Source: Diphasiastrum complanatum
Taxonomy: Eukaryota; Streptophyta; Lycopodiopsida; Lycopodiales; Lycopodiaceae
Direction: 5' to 3'
Length of the DNA stretch: 64,000 nucleotides
Assembly: GCA_029204225.1 (NCBI GenBank)
Contig: CM055101.1
Coordinates: 35,581,648 to 35,645,647, forward strand
Shown: positions 13,601 to 28,600 of the stretch, in pieces
Layout of the letters: every line of letters begins with the position of its first letter
Position numbering within the stretch: the first letter of the stretch is position 1
The notes under the pieces: model-generated
What the model saw: the letters and a program-made list of their open reading frames with translations, nothing else
Told to the model about the DNA's origin: nothing
Database searches by the model: none
Made by a program: the position numbers and the translations under genes

Positions 13601-16600
13601 AAGCCTAGAAGCATTATGTAAAGAAGAAACATCAAAACGTCCGACTTACGCAAAGTAAACTAGAACCAGTCTAGGACTATCTACAATTATAATTTGAAAT
13701 GGCCACTATTCGAGCTAAAAAGCAACTTGAAATGAACCGGAATGAAAAAGTCATACCAATTCTAGTGGAAGAACGTAAAGCTGCATGAGCAGCAGTATCA
13801 TCAACACTTGAACAACATCTAAACAGTATTTCCCTCAACTTTGGTCTGCTGCCCACAGAATACCTTGTCTTAGGCCACCGCTCCATGATCACAGCCAGTA
13901 AGTCTATCAGGGCGGTATATATGGGACCACCAATCTCAGCCTCATGTGGCGCACTTTCAATTACATTAGCTATGTTCCCCAGAGCATCAGAAACCTCCAA
14001 GAGTTTCCACATGCTATTGCTAGAGTTGATTAAAGAAGTTCTTTTATCCCTTAATGTAGACATTTCAATGATCCCCTTCAGAGCAGTTACAGCTGACAAA
14101 ATAGTGGACAACTTAGGACGTGATAGCAAGGATACAAGTGGAATAACTAGACGTTCTCCTCCAAATCCATTCAATAAGCTTCCCAGCAGTGCAACCAGTC
14201 TGGAACTTACATCTGCTGCATTTGTAAAGACTTGTTCATTTTCTGCACCAAGAAGACCTTGTAATGCTGCTACTGCCTCTTCAAGTGGAGCCTGCAGGAT
14301 AGCTCTTATAGCATATCAAATAAAGTGACAGAAGAGCTCATTTCTGATCATCCTTACAGGAAAAAAAAAAGAAAAAAAGAAGACCAACTAGTTCAATTGT
14401 GTCTTATGAGATGATTCTTTCCATCTCTTCAGTCTTAATCTTCTTCAAACCATGCATCAAGACTGGATATGAAAACATGACAGACGAAAAGGAACTTATT
14501 GTTACATACATATAGTAAGTACTTTAAGAGCTTCTAGACATGCAGCACATTATAGACTCACAGGGCTTATTTGGCATTGTGGGACTTAGACCCATTAGTA
14601 TCTTCATTCACAGTGGCTCACTATTTTTGCCACCCTAACTTCTCCTCATACTAATGTTAAGTGGTATAAATAGGAGCTACTCTTATTCATTTGCTAGTTT
14701 ATGATTTGGATCACTCTTGAGTTCTTAGTTGGAGACTCATTGCTCTTCCTTGTAGGGGGTCTACATCAACATTATTTCTAGGATAGTATCAATGATACCC
14801 AACATGACAAAGGAGGCATGCAATCTTCAACCTCAAGGAGTCCAACTACAGGAAAAAGAAGAGGGAGAGAGCAAGGACGAGAAAAAAGAGGAGAAGAAAG
14901 ATCTAGGAGAAAGAAGAAAATGGAGGGAGAAGAGGCTAAGGAAGACGTAAGCCTTAGACTTTATTGATTGAAGCAAGGAGAAGAGGATAAGGGACAGGGT
15001 AATGAGAAGGAAGAGGTAAGATTTTAAGAGGGTAAGAGGGAAGAGGGGGCCCTTAGAAGCTGGAAGTAGAAGTTAGTACTTTATACTTTGACTCTTAAAG
15101 AGATTAGACTCTACTATCTAGAGCATCTTGTTTGAGTCCCTGTATAAGGCTTTGTCCAATCTGCAAACATGTCTTCCTGTCCTTCGAGGATCCAGAGATG
15201 GCAAGGTCAAGAGACCCTATTACAGATCAAATCAAATTTATGCGGGATATGGTTATTTGAGCACATACTAACTTGGGCCGAAAATATAAATGACCATGGT
15301 TACACAGATCTCGACCTTTTGGGTCATAGTAACCTATGGCTTCTACATCATTTACATTTATTATTCTAACACCCTCCTTAAATGAAAATGACATGTAGAA
15401 ATGACATGTATTCACTAAGTAAGAAAATCAGCATGTTGCTTTAAATTTAAAGCTTCACAAAGAGCTTTCAATCAAACTCTAGGCAATGCCTTAGTGAACA
15501 CATCTGCAATATTATCCTCCGTGGGACAATATTCAAGCGTGATGTCGCCATTATGAAGCTTCTCCCGAACAAAGTGATAATGGATCTCGATATGCTTTGT
15601 TCTTGCATGAAATACTGGATTTCGTGCAATGGCAATAGCACTTTGACTATCCGTAAATAGGAGAGTAGCTGAGGGCTGGCCATGCTTCATATCGACAAGT
15701 AATTGTCTCAGCCATATACACTCCGTAGTGGCTGAAAACGTTGCTCTATATTCTGCTTCACTTGAGGATGTAGCAACGGTGGGCTGCTTCTTGCTTAACC
15801 AAGAAACTGCAGAATTTCCAATGAAAAAGCAATGACCACTAGTAGAGCATCTAGTGTCTTGATCTCCACCCCAATCCGAGTCACAACAACCAGCCAAACA
15901 TGCATCATCACTAGAAGGATAAAATAGACCAAGTGTTTTACTTCCTTGAAGATATCGAAGGATCCTCTTCAATGCTTTCCAATGTGATGTCAACGGAGCA
16001 TGCATGAATTGACTCATGAGGGAAACACTATAAGATATGTCTGGTCTTGAGTTGCATAAGTAAATGAGACTTCCAACCGCTTGACAATATAGTGTAGTAT
16101 CAAATGGTTCACTGTAATAGATCCTAACACCACAGTAGGGCAAACACTATCTGATCCACCCAACCTTGCCTACCCCCTGATATAGAGTAAGCCCCTCCTA
16201 GCCCAGTGTGAGGACTGGTAGCATGCAACTGCCAAGTGTCGGCCACGTGTCACTGACGTGGCCGACTGCACGTCGAGACCCAACTGGGGGCCCTATCCTA
16301 CTGACAGGGTCCCTAGACTGTGTTAGGCCCGCCATGGCTATGGACCGTGCTGGGGCACACTACTCACACTGTCTTGCCCTGTTGGTCGTGTACGCTGGAC
16401 ACGACCCTGACTGTGGTATCTGACCTATCTATGTTCTCTAAGGTTCGGCACTGGTTACGAGCTCGTAACACTCCCTCCCCCTTAAGAACCGTCTTGGTTC
16501 TCTAAGACAAAGTCTGAAAAAATCTTGCAAGGACGCTGCCTCTTTCCCAAGTGGCATTCTCAACAGGCTGATCATTCCACTTAACCAGATATTCTCGGTA

Positions 16601-19600
16601 TAGAGTATGACGAGTCTGCATCTCTCTACTATCAAGAATCTCCTCTGGTTCATGTGGAGGTTGCTGAGGATCCAATGGGAGAACTAGAACACTGTCCCCT
16701 GCCAGATTTTCTGATCTGGCTAAGGCTTTTCATAACTGACTTACATGAAAAACTGGAAAAACCTTACTGTTGTGTGGGAGTTCTAGTTCATAGGTGACCT
16801 CGCCTAGTCTCCTACTAATGGTAAAGGGACCACAATACCTTGGAGACAACTTAGCACACACTCCTAATTTGAGGGTTTTAGAGTCGACTGGGACTCTCAA
16901 GTAGACTTTCTCACAAGCGGAGAACTGCACATCCCGTCTGTGCGGATGTGCATAATGCCTGGCTCGATCCTGGGACTGCCTGATGCTACGCTTAGCATGT
17001 TCTATCATCTGGTTTAGGTCCTCTAAAAAGTTTCTAGCTGCTTCAAATTTTTCTTGTTTAAACCCTACGGCTGTGGGTGAGCGTGGCTGAAAACCGTACA
17101 TCAGCATAAATGGGTTGTATCCCGTAGCTGAATGTTTGGTACTGTTGTAAGCAAACTCTAATATTGAGAGATACTCCTCCCAATTAGTCTGCTTCTTGCT
17201 GACGTATGCACGAAGCATATCCTCCAGCACCTGATTTACCCTCTCTGTTTGACCGTCCGTTTGTGGATGGTCGGTGGTACTCATATTAAGCTTAGTATGG
17301 AGATGATGGAATACTGCCCTCCAAAAATTTCCAATAAACTTACTGTCCCGGTCGCTGACTATGCCGGAAGGTAGACCGTACAATTTAAATAGCCCGTCTA
17401 CAAACAACCTCGCTAACTCTAGAGCTCTAACGGTTGTTTTGGTCGGAATGAAATGAGCCATTTTGGTCAGACGGTCAACTGTGACCCATATAGCGTCATT
17501 ACCCTTTTGGGTTTTAGGCAGGCCTACTATAAAATCCATGGAGATACTCTCCCATTTACCAGCTGGTATTTCTAAGGGCTGCAACAACCCTCCTGCCTTT
17601 AAACGCTCTACTTTGTTTACTTGACATTTCTGGCAACTGGTTACATACTGTTGGACGTCCTTTTTCATACTGGGCCAAAAAAATTGCCTACGAAGAAGCT
17701 CATAGGTCTTCTGTATGCCTGGGTGTCCCCCACTAGGATTGTCATGACATTCATATAGGACCTGCTGCCTATAATCCTCTGAATTGGGGACACATACTCT
17801 ATCTCTATAGAGCAAGTACTCATCCTGAATGAATATTGTTTCCATTTGAATCCTTGAGTCAACTGACCCTCAACCACTGGGGTTTGCTTGGGTAATACAG
17901 GCTCAGAATCCTCAACGTCATCTGACGACGTATACTCGGACTCATCATCATCCTCAACGGAAGCTGACGTATTCTTGGATGAACTGGCACCAGCCCCGGG
18001 AACTGGTTCTAGAGTCTGTAACTGTCTGCTCTAGACAGAGTTCCAGATAGTAGAGAAGAATGCATCATGCTGGCACTTCCCTCTCAAGGACTCGAGTAAC
18101 TCGTTACCGATCTGAGTAAAACTCAACTCGTTTATCATAGGCATTCTGCTAAGGGCATCTGCTACTGTACTGAATCTCCCCCGTCTATATCTGATAGACA
18201 TGTCAAACTCTTGCATCACCTCTGCCCAACGAGCTTTCCGACCTCTAAGCTCAGGTTGATTGCAAAGGTATCTGAGACTCTCATGGTCTGTCAGGACCTC
18301 AAAGTTGGCACCATACAAATAATGCCTCCAAGTCTTAAGGGCATGGACAATAGAAAAGAGTTCCTTTTCATAGGCACTGTACCTAGTCTGAGCTGACTCG
18401 AGTTTTTTACTCTCGAACGCAACTGGTCGTCCACTCTGAGTTAGCACAGCACCAACTGCAAAGTCACTAACATCTGGTTTGACCACAAATGGCTAATTGG
18501 GGTCGATGACCTTTAAAACGGGTGTTGTAGCTAAGGCTGTTTTGAGAGCATCAAAGCTCTCCTGCTGTGCGGACTCCCAAATGAACTCCTTTCCCTTCCC
18601 CTTAAGAAGATTTGTCATGGGAACTACTATCTGAGCATATTCCTTGACAAATTGTCTGTAATATCCCGCCAAACCAAGAAAGATCTGAAGTTCTAAAATA
18701 TTCTGAGGTCTCAGCCAACTGAGTATGGCTTTAACCTTATTTGGGTCCATCTTAATCCCATTTGACGAGATAATGTGACCCAAATATGCTACTTCTTCAA
18801 CGAAGAATTCACACTTGGATTGTTTAGCATAAAGCTTATGCTTTCTAAGGAGTCGAAACACCTTTCTGAGGTGTTTTAGATGCTCCTTGCTCGTTTTGCT
18901 GTAGACGAGGATGTCATCTAAAAATACGACTACAAACTTACCCAAGTATGGTCTGAGGACACTGTTCATCAAGGTCATAAAGGTAGCTGGAGCATTTGTG
19001 AGCCCAAATGGCATCACCTTAAACTCATAATGACCATGACGAGTCCTAAAGGCTGTTTTCGAGACATCTTCCGATTTTATACGACTTGATGATATCCCGA
19101 TCTGAGGTCTATATTACTGAAAAATTTAGCCCCGTCGAGTTGATCAAACAATTCGTCTGCCCGAGGCATAGGATATTTATTCTTTATTGTGACTTTATTG
19201 AGGGCTCTGTAATCTACGCAAAGACGCATAGACCCCTCTTTCTTTTTCACCAAAAGGACTGGTGAGGCCCATGGTGAACTACTGGTCTGAATTTGGCCTT
19301 TCCCAAGATAATCTGTTAACTGCCTAGTTATTTTTTCATCCTCTGTTCGGCTGTGTAATAGATCCTCACACCACAGTAGAGCAAACACTAACTGATCCCC
19401 CCAACCTTGCCTACTCCCTGATAAAGAGTAAGCCCCTCCTAGCCCAGTGTGAGGACTGGTAGCATGCAACTGCCAAGTGTCGGCCACGTGGCACTAACGT
19501 GGTCGACTGCACGTCGGGACCCAACTGGGGGCCCTATCCTGCTGACAGGGTCCCTAGGCTGTGTTAGGCCCGCCATGGCTATGGACCGTGCTGGGGCACA

Positions 19601-22600
19601 CTACTCACACTGTCTTGCCCTGTTGGTCATGTACACTGGACACGACCCTGACTGTGGTATCTGACCTATCTGTGTTCCCTAGGGTTCGGCACTGGTTACG
19701 AGCTCGTAACACTCCCTCCCCCTTAAGAACCGTCTTGGTCCTCTAAGACAAAGTCTGGAAAAATCTTGCGAAGGACGCTGCCTCTTTCCCAAGTGGCATT
19801 CTCAACAGGCTGATCATTCCACTTAACCAGATATTCTCGGTATAGAGTATGACGAGTCTGCGTCTCTCTACTATCAAGAATCTCCTCTGGTTCATGTGGA
19901 GGTTGTTGAGGATCCAATGGGAGAACTAGAACACTGTCCCCTACCAGATTATCTGATCTGGTTAAGGCTTTTCGTAACTGACTTACATGAAAGACTGGAA
20001 AAACCTTACTCCTGTGTGGGAGTTCTAGTTCATAGGTGACCTCGCCTAGTCTCCTACTGATGGTAAAGGGACCACAATACCTTGGAGACAACTTAGCACA
20101 CACTCCTGATTTGAGGGTTTTAGAGTCAACTGGGACTCTCAAGTAGACTTTCTCACCAGTGGAGAACTGCACATCCCGTCTGTGTGGATCTGCATAATGC
20201 CTGGCTCGATCCTGGGATTGTCTAATGCTACGCTTAGCATGTTCTATCATCTGGTTTAGGTCTTCTAAAAAGTTTCTGGCTGCTTCAACTTTTTCTTGTT
20301 TAAACCCTACAGCTGTGGGTGAGCGTGGCTGAAAACCGTACATCAGCATAAATGGGCTGTATCCCGTAGCTGAATGTTTGGTACTGTTGTAAGCAAACTC
20401 TAATATCGAGAGATACTCCTCCCAATTAGTCTGCCTCTTGCTGACGTATGCACGAAGCATATCCTCCAGCACTTGATTTACCCTTTCTGTTTGACCGTCC
20501 GTCTGTGGATGGTCGGTGGTACTCATATTAAGTTTAGTATGGAGATGATGGAATACTGCCCTCCAAAAATTTCCAGTAAACTTACTGTCCCGGTCGCTGA
20601 CTATGCCGGAAGGTAGACCGTACAATTTAAATAGCCCGTCTACAAACAACCTCGCTAACTCTGGAGCTCTAATGGTTGTTTTGGTCGGAATAAAATGAGC
20701 CATTTTGGTCAGACGGTCAACTGTGACCCATATAGCGTCATTACCCTTTTGGGTTTTAGGCAGGCCTACTATAAAATCCATGGAGATACTCTCCCATTTA
20801 CCAGCTGGTATTTCTAAGGTATGCAACAACCCTCCTGCCTTTAAACGCTCTGCTTTATTTACTTGACATTTCTGGCAACTGGTTACATACTGGTGGACGT
20901 CCTTTTTCATACTGGGCCAGAAAAATTGCCTATGAAGAAGCTCATAGGTCTTCTGTATGCCTGGGTGTCCCGCGCTAGGATTGTCATGACATTCATATAG
21001 GACCTGCTGCCTATAATCCTCTGAATTGGGGACACATACTCTATCTCTATAGAGCAAGTACTCATCTTGAATGGAATACTGTTTCCATTTGAATCCTTGA
21101 GTCAACTGACCCTCAACCACAGGGGTTTGCTTGGGTAATACAGGCTCAGAATCCTCAACGTCATCTGACGACGTATACTCGGACTCATCATCATCCTCAA
21201 CGGAAGCTGACGTATTCTTGGATGAACTGGCACCAGCCCCGGGAACTGGTTCTGGAGTCTGTAACTGTCTGTTCTGGACTGAGTTCCAGATAATAGAGAA
21301 GAATGCATCATGCTGGCATTTCCCTCTCAAGGACTCGAGTAACTCATTACGAATCTGAGTAAAACTCAGCTCGTTTATCATAGGCATTCTGCTAAGGGCA
21401 TCTGCTACTGTATTGAATTTTCCACGCCTATATCTGATAGACATGTCAAACTCTTGCATCAACTCTGCCCAACGAGCTTTCCGACCTCTAAGCTCAGGTT
21501 GATTGCAAAGGTATCTGAGACTCTCATGGTCTGTCAGGACCTCAAAGTTGGCACCATACAAATAATGCCTCCAAGTCTTAAGGGCATGGACTATAGAAAA
21601 GAGTTCCTTTTCATAGGCACTGTACCTAGTCTGGGCTGGCTCGAGTTTTTTACTCTCGAACGCAACTGGTCGTCCACCCTGAGTTAGCACAGCGCCTACT
21701 GCAAAGTCGCTAGCATCTGTTTCGACCACAAATGGCTGATCGGGGTCGACGACTTTTAAGACTGGTGTTGTAGCTAAGGCTGTTTTGAGAGCATCAAAGC
21801 TCTCTTGTTGTGCGACTCCCAAATGAACTCCTTTCCCTTCCCCTTAAGAAGATTTGTCATAGGGACTGCTATCTGAGCATATTCCTTGACAAATCGTCTG
21901 TAATATCCCGCCAGACCAAGAAAGATTTGAAGTTCCAAAATATTCTGAGGCCTCAGCCAACTGAGTATGGCTTTAACCTTATTTGGGTCCATCTTAATCC
22001 CATTTGAAGAGATAATGTGACCCAAATATGCTACTTCTTCAACGAAGAATTCACACTTGGATTGTTTAGCATAAAGCTTATGCTTTCTGAGCAGTCGAAA
22101 CACCTTTCTGAGGTGTTTTAGATGCTCCTTCCTCGTTTTGCTGTAGACGAGGATGTCATCTAAAAATACGACTACAAACTTACCCAAGTATGGTCTGAGG
22201 ACACTGTTCATCAAGGTCATAAAGGTAGCTGGAGCATTTGTGAGCCCAAATGGCATCACCTTAAACTCATAATGACCGTGACGAGTCCTAAAAGCTGTTT
22301 TCGAGACATCTTCCGATTTTATACGAACTTGATGATATCCCGATCTGAGGTCTATTTTGCTGAAAAACTTAGCCCCGTCGAGTTGATCAAACAACTCGTC
22401 TGCCCGAGGCATAGGGTATTTATTCTTAATTGTGACTTTATTGAGGGCTCTGTAATCTACGCAAAGACGCATAGACCCCTCCTTCTTTTTCACCAATAGG
22501 ACTGGTGAGGCCCATGGTGAACTACTGGTCTGAATTTGGCCTTTCCCAAGATAGTCTGTTAACTGCCTAGTTATTTCTTCATCCTCTGTTCGGCTGACCC

Positions 22601-25600
22601 GATACGGAGGTTTAGAAACAGGTGCTGTACCTGGTACTAGGTTTATTACATGATCTACCTCTCTGCTAGGTGGTAAACCATGTGGCAAATCTTCAGGAAA
22701 AACATCTTTAAATTTAGACAATAAAGTTTCTAATTTACTGATTTTCTGCTGAATAGAACTGGAAATAGAAACTTCAGGAATAAACTGAAAGTCACATAAG
22801 AATACCTGATGGTCTTCGTCTCCGATTAGCTGACAGAGCTCTGAACTGCAGACCATAGGGCTGTTGGGAACATCATGCTCCCCATGCAACTGGATCTCTC
22901 GGCCTTTATGCTGAAAGCTGAGGGTGTTCTCCTGATAGTTTCTATGGAGGGAAGGTCCTAAAGTGTAGAGCCAATCTCTCCCGAGAACAATGTCTGTTCG
23001 ATCCAGGTGCATTATCTGAAAGTTTATTTCATCTTGGTACCCCTGAATACCAAGATTTAACTTACTTACCATAGTTTCCCATATTTTTTTATCTTCACCC
23101 TTAGTTAATGAAACTATGTACCTATGCTGACTAGGTACCTCTGGTAGTTTAAGCTTTTTAACCAGGGTGTGGTTGATGAAATTATGGGTTGCCCCATCAT
23201 CAACCATGACTCTTACTGACTGGTTACCAACTTTCCCATGCATACGTACTAGGTCATGCGGCCCAAAGCTGAAGGGTCTCGCTAGCATTGCAGAGGTCAG
23301 CTGGCAACAGTGTTCATGATCTTCATGATACACTTTGATCTCGGAAGCTGCCGAGTCACTGGGGAAACATACAGTCTGAACAAGATGAACTTGTTTTTTA
23401 TCTTTTTTAGTGAAAGGCCCCTTGGGACACTGTCTGACTGTGTGTCCCTTGCCCATACACACAAAGCACAAACGTTCTTGTTTGGCTTTCTCAAAATCAT
23501 CTGGTTTTAAGGGCTGTATGAGTGAAGGGCGTTTCTGAGGAGCTTCACCTTTAAATTTATCTTCTTTCTTTCTTTTTAAAAATTTCTTTTTAAATTGAAA
23601 GTCTTTCTGAGGAAGCTGCTTAGAAAGTGGTTGCTGTCTCGCTCTCTTCCTACCCACTGAATCATCATAGATTTGAGCATATCTGAGAGCTTGCTCAAGG
23701 GTAGTAGGCGAGTTTCTCTGGACCTCTACTTTATATTCATCTTTGAGGCCACGGACAAATCCCCTGATTTTCTGATAGTCATCCATATTTTTAATCTTTA
23801 AAATTGCTTCTCGATACTGCGAGATATATTGGATGAGGGATTTATCCATTACTGTTCTTTCCCAGGCTCTATCCAGTTCATTTTCTGGTAGAAATTCTCT
23901 TAGGAAAGCTTCTTCAAAAGCTTTCCATGACCGGGGAGTCTGCCCAGTCTCCTGGAGATTTAACCACCACTTATAGGCCATAGGCCCTAAGGAAAGACTG
24001 GCCTCAATTGCTTGCAAATGGTCAAGGGTCTGTTTAAGAGCATGAATGTTCTTCCATTTGCTGAGGAAGGTTTGTAGAATATCTGCATTTCTATCCTTCT
24101 CTTCCCCATTAAAAGTAGGAGGCTTTAAATCTTTAAAAACACTGGGGTGAGACCGTAAAGTCTCACCCGAAACTGATGGAAGTGGAGAAGGGGATAACGA
24201 GAAGTGGAGGGAAGGCTTCCTTTCGCGGAGCTCAAAATCAAGTTTTTGAGTTCAGCGAACGAGTCGTCCACACTGGACTTGAAATTGGCTAATGCCAGCT
24301 TCAGTTCATCCACTTCTGTTACCAATTGGAGGAACTGCTCCTTGGTAACCAGTTCGTCGAGTTCTTCGGCGAACTGTTCCTGTTCTTCTACTTCCATGGG
24401 TTCCTTCCCTTTTCTATAAGCCAAGGCTTTTGTTTCAAGTTCGTCGAAGCCTCTCTCCGGGGGTTGATCAGGTCCCTGAGGAGTGGTCATCTTCGGAACT
24501 GAAAGAGAGCTACCTTAACTTCTGAAGGAAAAAAAGTCTAAAAGACTAATTTACAACTGTACAAGGGAAAGGAAACTTAGCTCTTTCTGAGAACTGTACT
24601 TCCACAGAGAGAATACAGAAAAGCCCTTCTCAGCTTCTTTCTCAATCTGATTTGAGGTTGGAAAATGTGCAACAAGATCTGAAACTTTTGCTATCCCCCC
24701 TCGCTGGTCTGACAGCATCTCAATTTGTCCACATTTAGACTCAAAAATCCGCTTGAATCTCTGATTTGACCTCAGCTGGTAGGTCGCTGGTCTGTGACAA
24801 GCAAGTCTGAAGCTCAGACTTCTAGAAAACCTTTGAAATGCAAGGATAAATTCTAAAATTTATCCCCTACTGTCCAGCGCTGGACCTGCTGTAGAAATCC
24901 GCTTCAAATCTTGCTCAATTTGTCACTGATTTCCACTCAAAACTCAAGGAAGGAGGCTGCTCTGACAGCGCTGGTCTGCATCAAACTTCCTGACTTGAAA
25001 ACGCTCCAAAATCCGGAATTTCCACTCCAAAATCGAAGTTTAAACCCTGATTGGCAGCGTTGGACCTGGCCTAGAAAGCTGATCCAACTTTTACTGTAAA
25101 AACAAGTAATCCTACGGAGATTTCCACCATAGATAGCTGGTTCTCCAGCGCTGACCCTGCTCTATCTATCTTTGCATATTAACCATAGTTGCTATGCACT
25201 CTGATGGATTTCTCCCCTGCTGAAACTGAGCTCCCATAGAAGGAGATGGCTCTGATACCAGTGTAATAGATCCTCACACCACAGTAGGGCAAACACTAAC
25301 TGATCCCCCCAACCTTGCCTACTCTCTGATAAAGAGTAAGCCCCTCCTAGCCCAGTGTGAGGACTGGTAGCATGCAACTGCCAAGTGTCGACCACGTGGC
25401 ACTGACGTGGTCGACTGCACGTCGGGACCCAACTGGGGGCCCTATCCTGCTGACAGGGTCCCTAGGCTGTGTTAGGCCCGCCATGGCTATGGACCGTGCT
25501 GGGGCACACTACTCACACTGTCTTGCCCTGTTGGTCATGTACACTGGACACGACCCTGACTGTGGTATCTGACCTATCTGTGTTCCCTAGGGTTCGGGAC

Positions 25601-28600
25601 TGGTTACGAGCTCGTAACAGGCTGACCCGATACGGAGGTTTAGAAACAGGTGTTGTACCTGGTACTAGGTTTATTACATGATCTACCTCTCTGCTAGGTG
25701 GTAAACCATGTGGCAAATCTTCAAATATGCATTTAACTCCTTTATCATCAAGCTTGGTTCTTAGCTTATCGGGAATGAAAGCATAAGCCGTGCAACCAAA
25801 GATGCGTAAGTGAGAAACAGTAGGCTTCTTACCATACCAAACTTCATAAGGAGTTAATACCTTCAAGGCTTTAGTAAGACACCAATTACTAATGTAAGCC
25901 GCCGTTATAACCGCTTCAGCCCAAAACTTGTGAGGTAGGCCCTCTGCCTTGAGCATGCATCGAGCCATCTCCATAATAGTGCGATTCTTTCTTTCGGCAA
26001 CACCATTTTGTTGAGGTGTGTAAGGGGTTGTCATTTGATGATGGATACCTTTGCTTTGAAGATAAGTACCGAACGTATTCTTTAAATATTCCCCTCCTCG
26101 GTCGGTACGTAAGATCTTCAAAGAGTGCCCAAACTGGTTTTCTATCATTGCTAGAAAATCCTTAAAGCGTTGAAAAACTTCAGATTTTGCCTTCATAGGA
26201 TAAATCCATGTAAATCTTGAAAGGTCATCAATAAAAGTAACAAAGTATTTACACTTACCAATGGATTCGGTCCTCATTGGACCACATACATCACTATGAA
26301 TCAAATCAAATTTGCCATCAACTCTAATAGTTCCATCAATTGGAAAAGCTTGCCTTTGAAATTTTCCAAGTATGCATCCTTCGCAAACATGTCCTTCGGG
26401 ATGCTCAATATTAGGAATGTCTTCAACCATATTGAATCTCTTCAACATCTTCAAGCTAGCAAAGTTGAGATGTCCAAACCTAGCATGCCATAATTCAGCC
26501 AACTCCAAAGAATGTGAACTTGATGCAACAAGACAGAAAGATGATGAAGCTCTTCGCTTATAGATATCCATAAGGAACAGTCCACCACGTAATGTTCCCG
26601 AAGCAATGATCATAAGAGATCTTGGGTCTTTGATAAGACATTTGTCTTCTTTGAATTCTACAACCAATCCTTGGTTCATAATTGTAGAGACCGAAATGAG
26701 ATTCTTTTTTATTTTTGGAACATAAAGTACATTACGAATGTACTTCTCCTCCCCATTGGGTAAGATAATGGGGATCACTCCAATACCTTTGATAGGATAA
26801 GAGGTGTTATCAACACCTTGAACTTTGCTTCCATCATGCACTTTCACAAGCTTTGTGAAGACCTCTTTGTGATAAGTCATATGGCGTGTGGCAACGCTAT
26901 CAATCACCCAATCAATAGATGAAAAAATAGCAACTTGTAAAGCTGAAGATGAGCTGTTTTCTGCTGAAAAACCAGCAAGATTTGAAGTGGCAGAAATCTC
27001 GTCTTTAAGAGAGATCAGATTATTAGTGACAAAAGCATAATCATTATTGAAAGATTATCCTCCTTTCCAAATTGTTGTTCCAAAGTAATGATTGCGGTAC
27101 TTGTATCGTTACCTTTCTCTTTTTCATTTGCAAGCCTCTTCCTACATTCTTTGATGTGATGCCCAAACTTCTTGCAACAGTGGCACTTACCCTTTTTCTT
27201 GGAGCCTTGATCTTGAGCTTCCTTAGATTTTTGATCATCTTTGGAAGTTTTGAAAGAAGGCTTCCCTTTCCACTTACCTTTGCCTTTGCCTTTGCAAAGA
27301 AAGCTTAAAGAGCATATTCAAATTAATGAGGTCCCTACTTCCTCATAGAAGAATGAGAAGATTTTACATTTCATGATTCGGCTTACCCAAAAACTAAATA
27401 AAACATAGTTGGTGGGCATATTGCACCACTAAAGATAGAAAGAACACGCTGACAGAATCTTATAGGCATTGTTGCACCCACACTGGACCACATTGTACCC
27501 GAAACATTCGGCAACCTACATAAATGAACTGCCCTTAATAAAAGCTTTAATTTAATACCCATATTGCCACAAAACCCAAAAAAAAAAAATCGTTTCTCAA
27601 AAAACCCTCCCCCATTTCAGAAACGCGATTCAAAAACACGTTTTTGAACGAGTTTCTGAACGCGTTTCTAGAAACGCAATGCAACTATGCCTAGTATCTT
27701 CACAAATGATAAAAATAACATTCACACAATAAACAAAGCATTCCACCACACCAACACATCTCACAATTAAGAATCTGGCAATGGAAACTCCAATTGAACC
27801 TTAACTTCTCTTTTGAATCATAATCTTGTCATCTGCCTAGTTAAAGGACTTAATAACATTTTGGTTGCCCACTCTCCTCATAATGTACTGCAGCTAACTC
27901 GACTTTTCAACAACGTTTGCGTACCTTTATGACATCTACAATCTCCACTACATTCTAAGCTAACTTGTTTCTACGCACAGAAGATCACAATCTGCTTTAC
28001 AAGGTTTTTGGTTATTGCCTGGTGGGTTATGGATGCAATGGATAAAATTTCCAAAATGGTTAATTAGGATACCCCTATTCACCATCACTTGTCTAGGCTG
28101 AGTGTTACGAGCTCGTAACCAGTGCCGAACCCTAGAGAACATAGATAGGTCAGATACCACAGTCAGGGTCGTGTCCAGCGTACATGACCAACAGGGCAAG
28201 ACAGTGTGAGTAGTGTGCCCCAGCACGGTCCATAGCCATGGCGGGCCTAACACAGCCTAGGGACCCTGTCAGCAGGATAGGGCCCCCAGTTGGGTCCCGA
28301 CGTGCAGTCGGCCACGTCAGTGCCACGTGGCCGACACTTGGCAGTAGCATGCTACCAGTCCTCACACTGGGCTAGGAGGGGCTTACTCTATATCAGGGAG
28401 TAGGCAAGGTTGGGTGGATCAATTAGTGTTTGCCCTACTGTGGTGTTAGGATCTATTACACTGGTATCAGAGCCATCTCCATCCTAGGGAGTTCAGGAGC
28501 AACAGTAGAGAAAGCTATCAGAAGATAGGAAAGATCTGGGAGATTCTCAGAAAAGAATAGAGGAGGAAAATCGTTGTAGGATCAGCTTTCTAATCCTCCA

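Larger units (their letters stand above)
19354..25619 (-). mobile_element. Ty3 chromovirus copy B, complete but frameshifted
   Basis: This 6266 bp element lies inside copy A with a 5 bp target duplication. Its LTRs are 19354-19711 (3') and 25262-25619 (5'), each 358 bp, differing at about five positions. The iMet-type primer site is at 25247-25260, and the polypurine tract follows 19711 on the plus-strand map. It is the same family and length class as intact copy C. The LTR difference implies it is older than C; the nesting makes it younger than A. Confidence 0.96.

Noticed and set aside
16208-16505. Short plus-strand frames repeated at 16.2, 19.5, 25.4, 28.2 and 34.2 kb
   Set aside because: They lie antisense or within the chromovirus LTR and recur only because the LTR is repeated.
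22272-22499. Antisense frames within Ty3 copies B and C (for example 22272-22499, 23310-23510, 31356-31583)
   Set aside because: Shadows of the gag-pol frame; they occur at the same place in both copies.
28462-28475. tRNA gene fragments at the TGGTATCAGAGCC motifs
   Set aside because: These are retroelement primer binding sites; no tRNA cloverleaf surrounds them.
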